From Ilumatobacteraceae bacterium (GTDB lineage: Bacteria > Actinomycetota > Acidimicrobiia > Acidimicrobiales > Ilumatobacteraceae), in the NCBI GenBank assembly GCA_021741795.1, contig JAIOXC010000063.1, forward strand, positions 1 to 7,942: DNA of 7,942 nucleotides, read 5' to 3'. How positions within the stretch are numbered: the first letter of the stretch is position 1; each line of letters begins with the position of its first letter. Positions 1 through 6,830 of the stretch are shown here, one piece after another. Under the pieces are notes generated by a model, which saw only the letters and a program-made list of their open reading frames with translations, was not told where the DNA came from and searched no databases. A program made the translations under genes and the position numbers.

Positions 1-163
1 TGCTAAATTTAAACAGCAAGAGTTGGGCAAGTGTGAGGGTTGCCAATGCGTCTGCGCTCTGAGAAACAAATTGACCACAAATGGCGTTCCTAAAGTCGGG
101 GTACTTAAACAAGTCGCGTCGTCGAACATGTACAGCGCTTGTTTTCCTCCGAAGACGAATCAC
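1..163 (-). CDS. Major facilitator superfamily transporter, N-terminal fragment (runs off left edge)
   Basis: Reading the minus strand from a GTG at 163 gives 54 uninterrupted codons to the window edge; an in-frame TAG lies directly upstream at 166-164. The translation has a basic N-terminus (RRK, then RRR at residues 14-16), then YPDFRNAICGQFVSQSADAL at 21-40, then a hydrophobic run to about residue 52. This is the typical opening of many MFS permeases: a basic tail, an 'xxDFRxLWxGQxVSQxGD'-like motif and the start of the first membrane helix. Substrate cannot be told from this fragment, although this N-terminal style is common in drug and metabolite exporters. The GTG start has no good Shine-Dalgarno sequence just upstream; a TTG at codon 18 (112-110) is the alternative. 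The gene is divergent from the glycosyltransferase operon. The identification rests on a short motif, so it is moderate. Confidence 0.6.
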   Translation of the reverse strand, partial: MIRLRRKTSAVHVRRRDLFKYPDFRNAICGQFVSQSADALATLTLAQLLLFKFS

Positions 164-355
164 CTACTAATTGTGTCTGTATTTTGTGCTGCAAGTTCTG
201 GCTAAGGGTAAACACTGCTTTAACTTTTGGTGTCGTTGAGATTTTTTGTTATTCGCAAAACGACCTAGATCTATTCACTTGTTATTAACAGAGATTCAAG
301 ATTAGGGACACATGATGTAAGCAATTGATTAATACAGAAACCCTATTTTCTTATT
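164..355. promoter_or_regulatory. Divergent intergenic region between the transporter fragment and the glycan operon
   Basis: This AT-rich stretch of 192 bases separates two genes reading away from each other, so it should carry promoters for both. Visible elements are a perfect short inverted repeat, TGTTA-T-TAACA at 280-290, and a 6-base inverted pair GTCGTT (232-237) / AACGAC (259-264). A candidate -10 box lies at 344-349. I see no coding sequence, RNA gene or long repeat here. Whether the inverted repeats are operators is unknown; short ones such as these occur by chance. Confidence 0.5.
344..349 (+). promoter_or_regulatory. Candidate -10 box for a leaderless transcript of the operon
   Basis: TATTTT fits the TANNNT pattern of actinobacterial housekeeping -10 boxes. 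It ends six bases before the GTG start at 356, so transcription would begin at or next to the start codon. The absence of any purine-rich ribosome binding site between 330 and 355 agrees with leaderless translation, which is common in actinobacteria. The -35 side is weak: TTGATT at 325-330 is only 13 bases upstream. The assignment is therefore tentative. Confidence 0.35.
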
Positions 356-1564
356 GTGGCAGAGAGCATCGTCTCCAATTCCTCTGTATTGAATAGCGCC
401 GACGGATGCCCACCGATCACCAATTCTGAGCCAAAACTGCGCGTTGCAATCGTTGCCGAAAGTTTTCTTCCCCATGTAAACGGTGTCACCAACTCCGTGT
501 TGCGCACGATTGAACACCTCACGAAGCACGGGCACGAGGTTACGGTCATTGCACCTGGGCCCGGCGATGACGCGGTAGGGGACGTGCCAGTTGTGCGAAT
601 GGGCTCGTTTGGTTTTCCGGGCTATGACGAATTGCGAATCGCATTGCCAAAGAAGGCTCTTGAAAGTGAGCTCAAAAAAATTGCGCCAGATGTCATTCAC
701 GTTGCTGCGCCTGCTGTTTTGGGCGCTTGGGCACTGAAGGTTGCGCGCAAGATTGATGTACCGACTGTCGCTATTTATCAAACCGACATAGCGGGGTTTG
801 CTCGTCAATATCGTTTGGGAGCAACGTCTCCTGCCGTCTGGAAGTACATCGCAGCGATTCATAACAAAGCAGACCTGACACTTGCACCGTCCACTTCAGC
901 GGTATGGGACTTGCGAAGAAACGGTGTTGAAAATGTGGTTCGTTGGATGCGCGGAGTTGACAACTTCAAATTCAACCCAGAACATCGTAACGATTTTTTG
1001 CGACACAGATTTGGTGCACCAGACAAAATCATTGTTGGTTTCGTAGGACGACTCGCACGCGAGAAGCAAGTTGAACGCTTGGCAGAAGTTGCAGCACTCC
1101 CTGGCGTTTCAGTTGTTATCGTCGGCGACGGACCATGTCGCAACAAGCTTGAAAGACTGATGCCCACCGCGCATTTCACGGGGTTTGCATCCGGACGTGA
1201 GCTTTCGCAGCTGTATGCCTCATTTGATGTGTTCGCACATACTGGTGTTGACGAAACATTTTGTCAGGCAGTGCAAGAAGCACTTGCATCTGGAGTGCCA
1301 GTTGTGGCACCAGCAGCGGGTGGGCCGCTAGATCTTGTTCAGCATGGTCTCAATGGATTTCTGTGGTCGCCAAGTCGCCGTGACACGTTTGTAGAAAGCG
1401 TCAATGAATTAGTGACCAACTATTCGGTTCGAGACTTGTGCTCACAAAATGCCCGTCCTTCGGTGTTGAATCGCACGTGGGGATCAGTTATGAGCGAATT
1501 AGTCGGCCACTATCGGGCAGTCACGGGCGGACTTTCGTTCGCATATCAGGGAGTCGCTTCGTGA
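356..1564 (+). CDS. mgtA: MgtA-like GT4 glycosyltransferase (probable GDP-mannose-dependent alpha-mannosyltransferase)
   Basis: This 402-residue cytosolic or membrane-associated GT-B enzyme of family GT4 is predicted to transfer a sugar, probably mannose from GDP-mannose, to a lipid acceptor. The N-terminal domain opens with RVAIVAESFLPHVNGV (29-44), the signature of the MgtA/SqdX-like group. The C-terminal donor domain has GFVGRLAREKQ (228-238; R232 and K237 for donor phosphate), VGDGP (256-260), and the EX7E pair E300/E308 within ETFCQAVQEALASGVPVVAP. Length is normal for the family apart from about 28 extra unconserved residues before the first beta strand. The start is GTG with no Shine-Dalgarno sequence; a TTG at 389 is the in-frame alternative. 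Corynebacterial MgtA mannosylates glucuronosyl-diacylglycerol, and a UDP-glucose dehydrogenase in the same operon makes a similar acceptor plausible. A sulfoquinovosyl- or glucosyltransferase cannot be excluded. The gene overlaps the next one by four bases (GTGA). Confidence 0.8.
   Translation: MAESIVSNSSVLNSADGCPPITNSEPKLRVAIVAESFLPHVNGVTNSVLRTIEHLTKHGHEVTVIAPGPGDDAVGDVPVVRMGSFGFPGYDELRIALPKKALESELKKIAPDVIHVAAPAVLGAWALKVARKIDVPTVAIYQTDIAGFARQYRLGATSPAVWKYIAAIHNKADLTLAPSTSAVWDLRRNGVENVVRWMRGVDNFKFNPEHRNDFLRHRFGAPDKIIVGFVGRLAREKQVERLAEVAALPGVSVVIVGDGPCRNKLERLMPTAHFTGFASGRELSQLYASFDVFAHTGVDETFCQAVQEALASGVPVVAPAAGGPLDLVQHGLNGFLWSPSRRDTFVESVNELVTNYSVRDLCSQNARPSVLNRTWGSVMSELVGHYRAVTGGLSFAYQGVAS
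1548..1553 (+). promoter_or_regulatory. Ribosome binding site deciding the DUF2334 start
   Basis: AGGGAG sits seven bases before the GTG at 1561, inside the end of the upstream glycosyltransferase gene. It supports the short form of the deacetylase-like protein over a start further upstream in the same frame. Confidence 0.6.
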
Positions 1565-2343
1565 AGTCGTTGATTATTTCGCTGCACGATGTCGCACCGG
1601 CATCGGCTGAAGCATCCCGACGGTGGATGGAACAGTTTGACGAACGAGGTTTGTCGGTGTCGATGTTGGTTGTTCCAGGACCATGGAGAGACGGAAACCT
1701 GCTTGCCGACACTCCGTTTATTGAGTGGCTCAGCACCACCATGAACAAATCTCATGAAGTCGTCCTGCATGGATGGAGCCACACAATTGATCACAGGGAT
1801 CGACCAGGGGTATTGCGCGCTCTCGCTGGACAATTCGTTGCGCGCGGTTGTCAAGAGTTTTGGGGACTCACCGAGACCGAAGCACATGTGCGCCTGCAAA
1901 AAGGTCTGAGCACGCTTGCCCAACTCGGATACTCGCCATCAGGGTTCATTGCACCTGGCTGGATGACATCTCCAGCAGCAGTGCGAGCGGTGACAGAAAT
2001 TGGTTTTGATTATTTGACTTCTCATTTTCATGTTCGAGACCTGGTGCTCGGAACGCAACACTTTGCTCCAGTCGTCTGTCAGCGACCAGGATCATGGTCG
2101 TCGGGCGCAATCGCACACGCCACCAAATACCTCGCCGGATTTCTACGATCAGTCAATCTTCCACTGCGAGTTGCGGTGCACCCAGACGACCTTCACGACT
2201 CTCGGCTTCGAAATACAATTCTCCATGTCATCGATAGAGCAATCGCTGATGGATATCAATCGGTCACCTATGAACGATTCATTTCTGATAGTCGGTATTC
2301 ACATGATGTAGGGCCAGCACATCAACTAGAGAGTTTGGCCTAA
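1561..2343 (+). CDS. DUF2334 polysaccharide-deacetylase-like protein
   Basis: This predicted 260-residue protein of the NodB-homology/DUF2334 group belongs to metal-dependent hydrolases that remove acyl groups from sugars. SLHDVAP (7-13) supplies the catalytic or metal aspartate D10, and LHGWSH (69-74) gives the metal histidines H70 and H74. FIAPGWM (129-135) matches the motif-3 arginine/proline strand, although Arg is replaced by Ala here. VHPDDLH (206-212) carries the distal histidine H207. No signal peptide is seen, so it probably acts on a cytoplasmic sugar or lipid-linked intermediate. I chose the GTG at 1561 although the frame stays open upstream to 1438. The reasons are that the family motif begins immediately after this codon, AGGGAG (1548-1553) lies seven bases before it, and the GTGA overlap gives translational coupling. 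The substrate is unknown. Its position between two glycosyltransferases suggests it edits the same glycan. Confidence 0.8.
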   Translation: MKSLIISLHDVAPASAEASRRWMEQFDERGLSVSMLVVPGPWRDGNLLADTPFIEWLSTTMNKSHEVVLHGWSHTIDHRDRPGVLRALAGQFVARGCQEFWGLTETEAHVRLQKGLSTLAQLGYSPSGFIAPGWMTSPAAVRAVTEIGFDYLTSHFHVRDLVLGTQHFAPVVCQRPGSWSSGAIAHATKYLAGFLRSVNLPLRVAVHPDDLHDSRLRNTILHVIDRAIADGYQSVTYERFISDSRYSHDVGPAHQLESLA

Positions 2344-3458
2344 TGCATATCGTCCAGCTTGCTAATTTCGTTACACCAACGTCTGGTGGTCAACGCTTCG
2401 CTCTCGAGTCACTTGCAGCGCAGTATGTCGATCAAGGCAACAAGTGCACATTAATCACGCCTGGTGCTTCAAAAACATTGCGTGGCGATGGTCGACGAAA
2501 TTATGTGAGTTTGCGGGGCATTCGGGTTCCATTTAGTGGTGGGTATCGTGCAATTATTCGCAAGAAAGCATTGCAGAGTGCACTCAAGGAATTGCGGCCT
2601 GACATTGTTGAGCTTTCGGATAAGACGACTCTTTCCTGGGTGCCGCAGTGGTGCCATGAAGCAGGAATCCCATGTGTGCTCTTCTCACACGAGCGTGCAA
2701 GCGACGTTGTCTCTGAGCGATTTCCTAAGTGGCTTCCCGTAAGTCCAATATTCAGGCGATGGGCCACCAAAATTGACAAGCACATTGACGTCATTGTTTG
2801 TGCAAGCCAATACTCGGCCGATGAGTACTTGCGTGTCAAGGAGAGAGTTCGAATTATTCCACTGGGAGTCGATCACAGTGTTTTTCGCCATTACGAAGCC
2901 AACAATATTTTGGGGGCATCTCCGACAGTATTATTCGCCGGACGATTGTCGTATGAGAAGCGCCCACACGTTGCGTTGCTCGCGGCTCGTGAGTTAAATC
3001 TGCGGGGTGTGGAGGCAAAGTTTGTTATTGCTGGTGATGGGCCAATGCGCAAAAAACTAGAGTCCATGGCTCACGGTCTTGACGTCACTTTTCTTGGTCG
3101 AGTAAATGATCGGCAGGAGCTTGCGATGTTGATGTCTTCATCAACTGTGGCAATTTCTCCAAGCCCACTCGAGACGTTTGGTCTCAGTATTCTCGAGATT
3201 TTGGCGTGTGGAACACCTGTTGTTGTCGCAAACTCTGGTGCTGGTATGGAAATTGTGGATAGTGGTTGTGGGGAAGTTGCCGAACCAACAGGCTCTGCGA
3301 TGGCCGATGCGATTGAAAAAGTGTTGTCGCAACATACGCCAACCATTCGTCGACATTGTTTGTCGCGAGCATCTCATTACAGTTGGTCGGCTTCTGCTGC
3401 CTCGATGGTCTGGTTGTACGAATCATTGTTAAGTCAACATGATCAGTTGGCTGCATGA
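2343..3458 (+). CDS. GT4 family glycosyltransferase, second in operon
   Basis: This 371-residue GT-B retaining glycosyltransferase begins directly at its first beta strand (MHIVQLANFV), followed by the glycine-rich loop TSGGQR (13-18). FSHERASD (114-121) ends the N-terminal domain's active-site side with H116, a likely acceptor-site residue. The donor domain shows LFAGRLSYEKRP (197-208; R201, K206), AGDGP (230-234), FLGRV (250-254) and the EX7E pair E277/E285 in LETFGLSILEILACGTPVVV. It is distinct from the MgtA-like protein upstream, so this is not a recent duplication. Donor and acceptor are unknown. A UDP-glucuronate- or UDP-glucose-dependent role is an inference from the ugd gene in the same operon. 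The start ATG overlaps the previous stop by one base (TAATG), with a weak AGAGAG at 2328-2333. The stop overlaps the next start (ATGA). Confidence 0.85.
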   Translation: MHIVQLANFVTPTSGGQRFALESLAAQYVDQGNKCTLITPGASKTLRGDGRRNYVSLRGIRVPFSGGYRAIIRKKALQSALKELRPDIVELSDKTTLSWVPQWCHEAGIPCVLFSHERASDVVSERFPKWLPVSPIFRRWATKIDKHIDVIVCASQYSADEYLRVKERVRIIPLGVDHSVFRHYEANNILGASPTVLFAGRLSYEKRPHVALLAARELNLRGVEAKFVIAGDGPMRKKLESMAHGLDVTFLGRVNDRQELAMLMSSSTVAISPSPLETFGLSILEILACGTPVVVANSGAGMEIVDSGCGEVAEPTGSAMADAIEKVLSQHTPTIRRHCLSRASHYSWSASAASMVWLYESLLSQHDQLAA

Positions 3459-4141
3459 GCGAAATACAAATTGTTCCGTTGAAGGGTTACGAGCACGTTG
3501 TGCGCAAAATGTTCTGGGACACGATCACGATTGGTCACCCGCTCAAGTTTGATCTGAATTGCGCGCGGCAATACGAAAATCTTGGACTCTCGTGGTATCT
3601 GACCGAAGGCAGCAATGATTGCGTCGTTGCTCTTGTTGACAATGAGCCCGTTGGTTATTGCTTGGTCTGCACCGACACCGAGTCGTTTGAGCGGTCACAG
3701 AAGCTGTTGCTCGCTCGGTTGTTTATTTGCGGGTTTTTCGTACTTTTGACTGGTCGAATCAATTCGGAGTCCAGGCGTTTTTACTGGTATCGATTGCGTG
3801 ACTCGGTAACCATCATGCGTACTCGCAAGCACCTGCCAACAGACGTTGACATGCACGCACACCTCAACGTCCATTACTCCCGCCACGATGGCTCCATTTC
3901 GCGTCGCCTTCGAGATCATGCCGATGCTGTGTGTAAAGCGCACGGTGCAAACGCATATTTTGGCGAGATGAATGCAGTTGGCGGAAAGCGCATCATTGGT
4001 TTGCAGCGCGTTGGCGGTGCAGTGGTTTCCGATTCCACAAATCACACATTCAGTTGGCTCACTGGACAAGACATTCATCGTCTCACTCTGATTCGTTTTC
4101 TTGAACCACCAGTTACTCAATCAGAAAAGCAGGCTGCGTAA
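3455..4141 (+). CDS. GNAT-like acetyltransferase-fold protein, function unknown
   Basis: This 228-residue protein looks like a divergent member of the GNAT N-acyltransferase superfamily. VVALVDNEPVGYCLVCTDT (57-75) resembles GNAT strands beta2-beta3. LNVHYSRHDGSISRRLRDHA (137-156) resembles strand beta4 followed by a degenerate acyl-CoA pyrophosphate loop (R143-x-x-G146 pattern) and its helix. The segment up to EMN (171-173) would be strand beta5. Between the two halves lies a longer than usual insert of about 60 residues, with a hydrophobic patch LFICGFFVLLT (89-99) flanked by basic residues, which could touch a membrane. The gene starts in an ATGA overlap with the upstream glycosyltransferase and has no clear Shine-Dalgarno sequence, so it probably relies on translational coupling. 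In context it could acylate an amino sugar or lipid of the same glycan. The fold call is moderate and the substrate is not known. Confidence 0.6.
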   Translation: MSEIQIVPLKGYEHVVRKMFWDTITIGHPLKFDLNCARQYENLGLSWYLTEGSNDCVVALVDNEPVGYCLVCTDTESFERSQKLLLARLFICGFFVLLTGRINSESRRFYWYRLRDSVTIMRTRKHLPTDVDMHAHLNVHYSRHDGSISRRLRDHADAVCKAHGANAYFGEMNAVGGKRIIGLQRVGGAVVSDSTNHTFSWLTGQDIHRLTLIRFLEPPVTQSEKQAA

Positions 4142-5542
4142 ATGATCTACCGCACGAAAGAACCAATGAACGTAACGGTTTTTGGTGCGGGCTATGTTGG
4201 GCTTGTTTCTGCTGCAGGGTTGGCTGCTATCGGTCACAATGTGATTTGTATCGATGTTGATCAGAGCCGCATTGAACGGCTCATGCTTGGAGACATCCCG
4301 TTTTACGAACCTGGTCTGATTGATCTGGTAACAGAGTGCGTGAGAAGTGGGCATCTTCGTTTCACAACCTCATCAGTGAGCGCGATTGCTCATGGTGAAG
4401 TTTTAATTATTGGTGTCGGCACACCTCCACAACTGGATGGATCAGCAGACCTCACGCACGTTGTTGATGTGGCTCGCACAATTGGTCAACATCTCGACCA
4501 TTTTGCAGTAGTCGTTGTCAAGAGCACGGTTCCAGTAGGAACTTCTGATGTGGTCAAGCAGGCCGTTCTCGAAGGCGGACTCAACAAGTGCAATACTCGC
4601 AGTGCGATTGACTTTACCGTTGCCTCAAATCCCGAATTTCTCAAAGAGGGCGATGCGGTGAGAGATTTTATGGAACCTGATCGAATTGTCGTTGGTGCTA
4701 GCGATGACCGCGCGATTGCAGTTCTCAAGAGAATGTATGCGCCATTGTGCTCAACGCCACAAGTATTGATGCTGATGAGCGAAAGGTCGTCAGAGTTGTG
4801 CAAGTACGCGAGTAACGCCATGCTTGCCACGCGCATTTCCTTTATGAATGAAATCGCCAAACTTTCTGACACGCTTGGCGCAGATGTGATCGACGTACAA
4901 CGCGTCATGGCGGCAGATCCCCGAATTGGTTCGAAGTATCTCAGCGCCGGGGCAGGGTTTGGCGGCAGTTGTTTCCCCAAGGATCTGCGCGCGATTGTTG
5001 CAATGGGTGCCGATAACGGGTTGAACATGGATCTTGTGCGATCGGTGATTGATGTCAACGACCAGCAGCAACACGTCATGATCGATAAGGCAACACAGGT
5101 TCTTGGTTCGTTGAAGGGTAAGCGTTGTGCTGTGTGGGGTCTGTCATTCAAGCCTGAAACCGACGACATTCGTGACGCTCCATCACTTTCTCTTATTCGT
5201 ACTCTGCTTGCCGAAGGAGCAACTGTTGTTGCTCATGACCCAATGGTCGGTTGGCTTCCAATGTTCAGTAGTCTTCCACCAGAAATCTTTACAATCGTTG
5301 AAAACAAGAATGATGCACTTGTTGGGGCAGACATCTTGTTTCTCGTCACTGAGTGGAAACAGTTTCGTGACCTGGATGCTGCACTCCTCATTGCAATGAT
5401 GAATAATCCCGTCATCATCGATGGCCGCAACCTTTGGCACGACCATGATTTCACTTCAACATCAGTGAAATATGTGGGTATCGGTCGTGCTACAAGTGAC
5501 ATGTCCAATGTCATGAACCAACTCAACAGGCTTGTTAGCTAG
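4142..5542 (+). CDS. ugd: UDP-glucose 6-dehydrogenase
   Basis: The enzyme oxidises UDP-glucose to UDP-glucuronate with two NAD+ in the cytoplasm. All family landmarks are present in this 466-residue protein. They are the Rossmann motif GAGYVG (15-20), VKSTVPVGT (126-134), NPEFLKEG (163-170, E165), KYASNA (221-226, K221 and N225), the nucleophile C277 in GGSCFPKD with K280, and the C-terminal UDP-binding LSFKPETDDIRDAP (334-347). A GDP-mannose or UDP-ManNAc dehydrogenase is the only close alternative; the SFKPxTDDIRxAP form favours UDP-glucose. The ATG at 4142 directly abuts the upstream stop (TAAATG). An in-frame ATG at 4166 begins MNVTVFGAGYVGL, the usual family N-terminus, with GAAAG at 4156-4160 before it, so the mature start could be eight residues shorter. 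It is the last gene of the tightly packed operon and probably feeds UDP-glucuronate to a transferase encoded upstream. Confidence 0.93.
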   Translation: MIYRTKEPMNVTVFGAGYVGLVSAAGLAAIGHNVICIDVDQSRIERLMLGDIPFYEPGLIDLVTECVRSGHLRFTTSSVSAIAHGEVLIIGVGTPPQLDGSADLTHVVDVARTIGQHLDHFAVVVVKSTVPVGTSDVVKQAVLEGGLNKCNTRSAIDFTVASNPEFLKEGDAVRDFMEPDRIVVGASDDRAIAVLKRMYAPLCSTPQVLMLMSERSSELCKYASNAMLATRISFMNEIAKLSDTLGADVIDVQRVMAADPRIGSKYLSAGAGFGGSCFPKDLRAIVAMGADNGLNMDLVRSVIDVNDQQQHVMIDKATQVLGSLKGKRCAVWGLSFKPETDDIRDAPSLSLIRTLLAEGATVVAHDPMVGWLPMFSSLPPEIFTIVENKNDALVGADILFLVTEWKQFRDLDAALLIAMMNNPVIIDGRNLWHDHDFTSTSVKYVGIGRATSDMSNVMNQLNRLVS

Positions 5543-5563
5543 CAAATTTCCTTAACATTTTCT

Positions 5564-5570
5564 AGAAAGG
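5564..5570 (+). promoter_or_regulatory. Ribosome binding site of glutamate dehydrogenase
   Basis: AGAAAGG lies nine bases before the ATG at 5580. It is the clearest Shine-Dalgarno sequence on the plus strand here. Its presence, together with a 37-base gap after ugd, suggests this gene is translated independently of the operon upstream. Confidence 0.65.
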
Positions 5571-5579
5571 TTAATACCA

Positions 5580-6830
5580 ATGAGCACACTTAACGAAAAA
5601 GTTGAAGCGTCTGCGTTTGAAGAAGTTAATCAGCGAGTACGTGTCGCCGCAGATGTATTGGGCATATCTTCAGAGATAGTTTCAGCAATCGTTCCATGCG
5701 AGCGAGAAGTTGTGGTTTCTTTGCCACTTCGTCGGGACGACGGTTCGATTGATGTGCTCACCGGATATCGAATCCAGCACTCCAGTGCACGCGGCCCAAG
5801 AAAGGGTGGCATCAGGTTTCATGAGCATGTCAACCTCGATGAGGTTCGTGCTCTTGCAAGCCTCATGACATGGAAAACAGCTCTACTCGATGTTCCATTT
5901 GGTGGTGCAAAAGGCGGTGTAACTGTAGACCCACGAACGTTGAGCGTTCGAGAGCATGAAGAATTGATCCGTCGATGGACCCGAACAATTGTTCACGTAC
6001 TTGGACCACATCGCGACATTCCGGCACCAGACATGGGCACTACGGCTCAGACTATGGCATGGCTAATGGACGAATATCATCGACTCGAAGGGTTTCAACC
6101 TGCCTGCGTCACAGGCAAACCAGTTGCACTCTTTGGTGCACCAGGACGAGAGGAAGCAACGGGTCGCGGCGTGATTGGAGTGGCCGTCGCAGCACTAGAG
6201 CGTCGGAAACAATCCGTAAAGGGTGTAAATGTTGTCATTCAAGGGTTTGGAAATGTTGGAAGGTTTGCAGCATTAGCGGCTATTGAGGCTGGCATGAAGG
6301 TCATCGCAATTTCCGACATCACAGGTGCCATACATCAGCAACGGGGAATTGACTTCAGTGACATTGCCGACAAATTCACTGTTGCTTCGCTGAGATCAAA
6401 AAATGAAATCGACCCTGCAAGTATTTTGTCACTTGAAGCAGATGTATTGATTCCGGCAGCGCTCGGTGGTGTTGTCACCGATGAGATAGCGGCGAAAGTT
6501 AACGCTCCATTGCTCATTGAAGCAGCCAATCAACCAGTGACTGCGGGAGGAGATGCCATCCTGCGCGCACGTGGAATCGAAGTAGTGCCAGACATTTTGG
6601 CTAATGCTGGTGGAGTGTTGGGAAGTTACTTCGAGTGGACGCAAAATATTCAAGAATTCCGATGGCCAATTTCACGTTTTCGCGATGAACTTGATGCGCG
6701 TATGGCTGGAGCATTCAAGACAGTGGCAGACACTGCAAGCGAACACGATTGTTCGCTGAGGGACGCAGCATTTGTGGTAGCAGTTGGAAGAGTAGTTGAG
6801 TCTTTCTTGCTACGAGGACAAGTCGTTTAG
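5580..6830 (+). CDS. gdhA: Glutamate dehydrogenase (Glu/Leu/Phe/Val dehydrogenase family)
   Basis: This 416-residue, full-length small-subunit (hexameric type) enzyme reversibly interconverts glutamate with 2-oxoglutarate and ammonia. The N-terminal substrate domain has GPRKGGIRFH (72-81), MTWKTALLDVPFGGAKGGV (96-114; K99 substrate lysine, K111 catalytic lysine) and PAPDMGT (148-154; catalytic D151). The Rossmann domain has GREEATGRG (189-197) and the dinucleotide loop QGFGNVG (221-227), with an acidic residue after the second strand (SDITG, D246), which favours NAD+ over NADP+. The C-terminal part has EAANQP and ILANAGGVLGSYFEWTQN, closest by eye to the plant-like NAD type rather than the Bacillus RocG type. 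A gap of 37 bases separates it from ugd. A weak promoter there (TTGTTA at 5532-5537, TAACAT at 5553-5558, spacer 15) is possible, but read-through is equally likely. Its last seven codons overlap the convergent HD gene. Confidence 0.93.
   Translation: MSTLNEKVEASAFEEVNQRVRVAADVLGISSEIVSAIVPCEREVVVSLPLRRDDGSIDVLTGYRIQHSSARGPRKGGIRFHEHVNLDEVRALASLMTWKTALLDVPFGGAKGGVTVDPRTLSVREHEELIRRWTRTIVHVLGPHRDIPAPDMGTTAQTMAWLMDEYHRLEGFQPACVTGKPVALFGAPGREEATGRGVIGVAVAALERRKQSVKGVNVVIQGFGNVGRFAALAAIEAGMKVIAISDITGAIHQQRGIDFSDIADKFTVASLRSKNEIDPASILSLEADVLIPAALGGVVTDEIAAKVNAPLLIEAANQPVTAGGDAILRARGIEVVPDILANAGGVLGSYFEWTQNIQEFRWPISRFRDELDARMAGAFKTVADTASEHDCSLRDAAFVVAVGRVVESFLLRGQVV

Noticed and set aside
23..205. 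Plus-strand 60-codon open frame rich in Cys and Val
   Set aside because: It lies antisense to a frame with clear MFS-like N-terminal motifs, and its own translation resembles no family and has no ribosome binding site.
280..290. TGTTATTAACA inverted repeat as a regulator operator
   Set aside because: Only five-base half sites, a single copy and no matching regulator gene nearby; chance occurrence in AT-rich DNA is likely, so it is noted only within the intergenic region.
329..862. Minus-strand open frame of 177 codons
   Set aside because: It is antisense to the well-supported MgtA-like gene and its translation shows no domain; it is a shadow frame.
1438..1560. 41-residue N-terminal extension of the deacetylase-like protein
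   Set aside because: It lies inside the glycosyltransferase gene, is not like the family, and a better start with a ribosome binding site exists at 1561.
4486..5169. Minus-strand open frame of 227 codons
   Set aside because: It is fully antisense to the conserved core of UDP-glucose dehydrogenase; its low-complexity Ser/Thr/Arg-rich translation is typical of a shadow frame.
5532..5545. Imperfect palindrome around the ugd stop codon (TTGTTAGCTAGCAA) as a terminator
   Set aside because: It has no loop, low GC content and no following T-run, so it does not resemble an intrinsic terminator.
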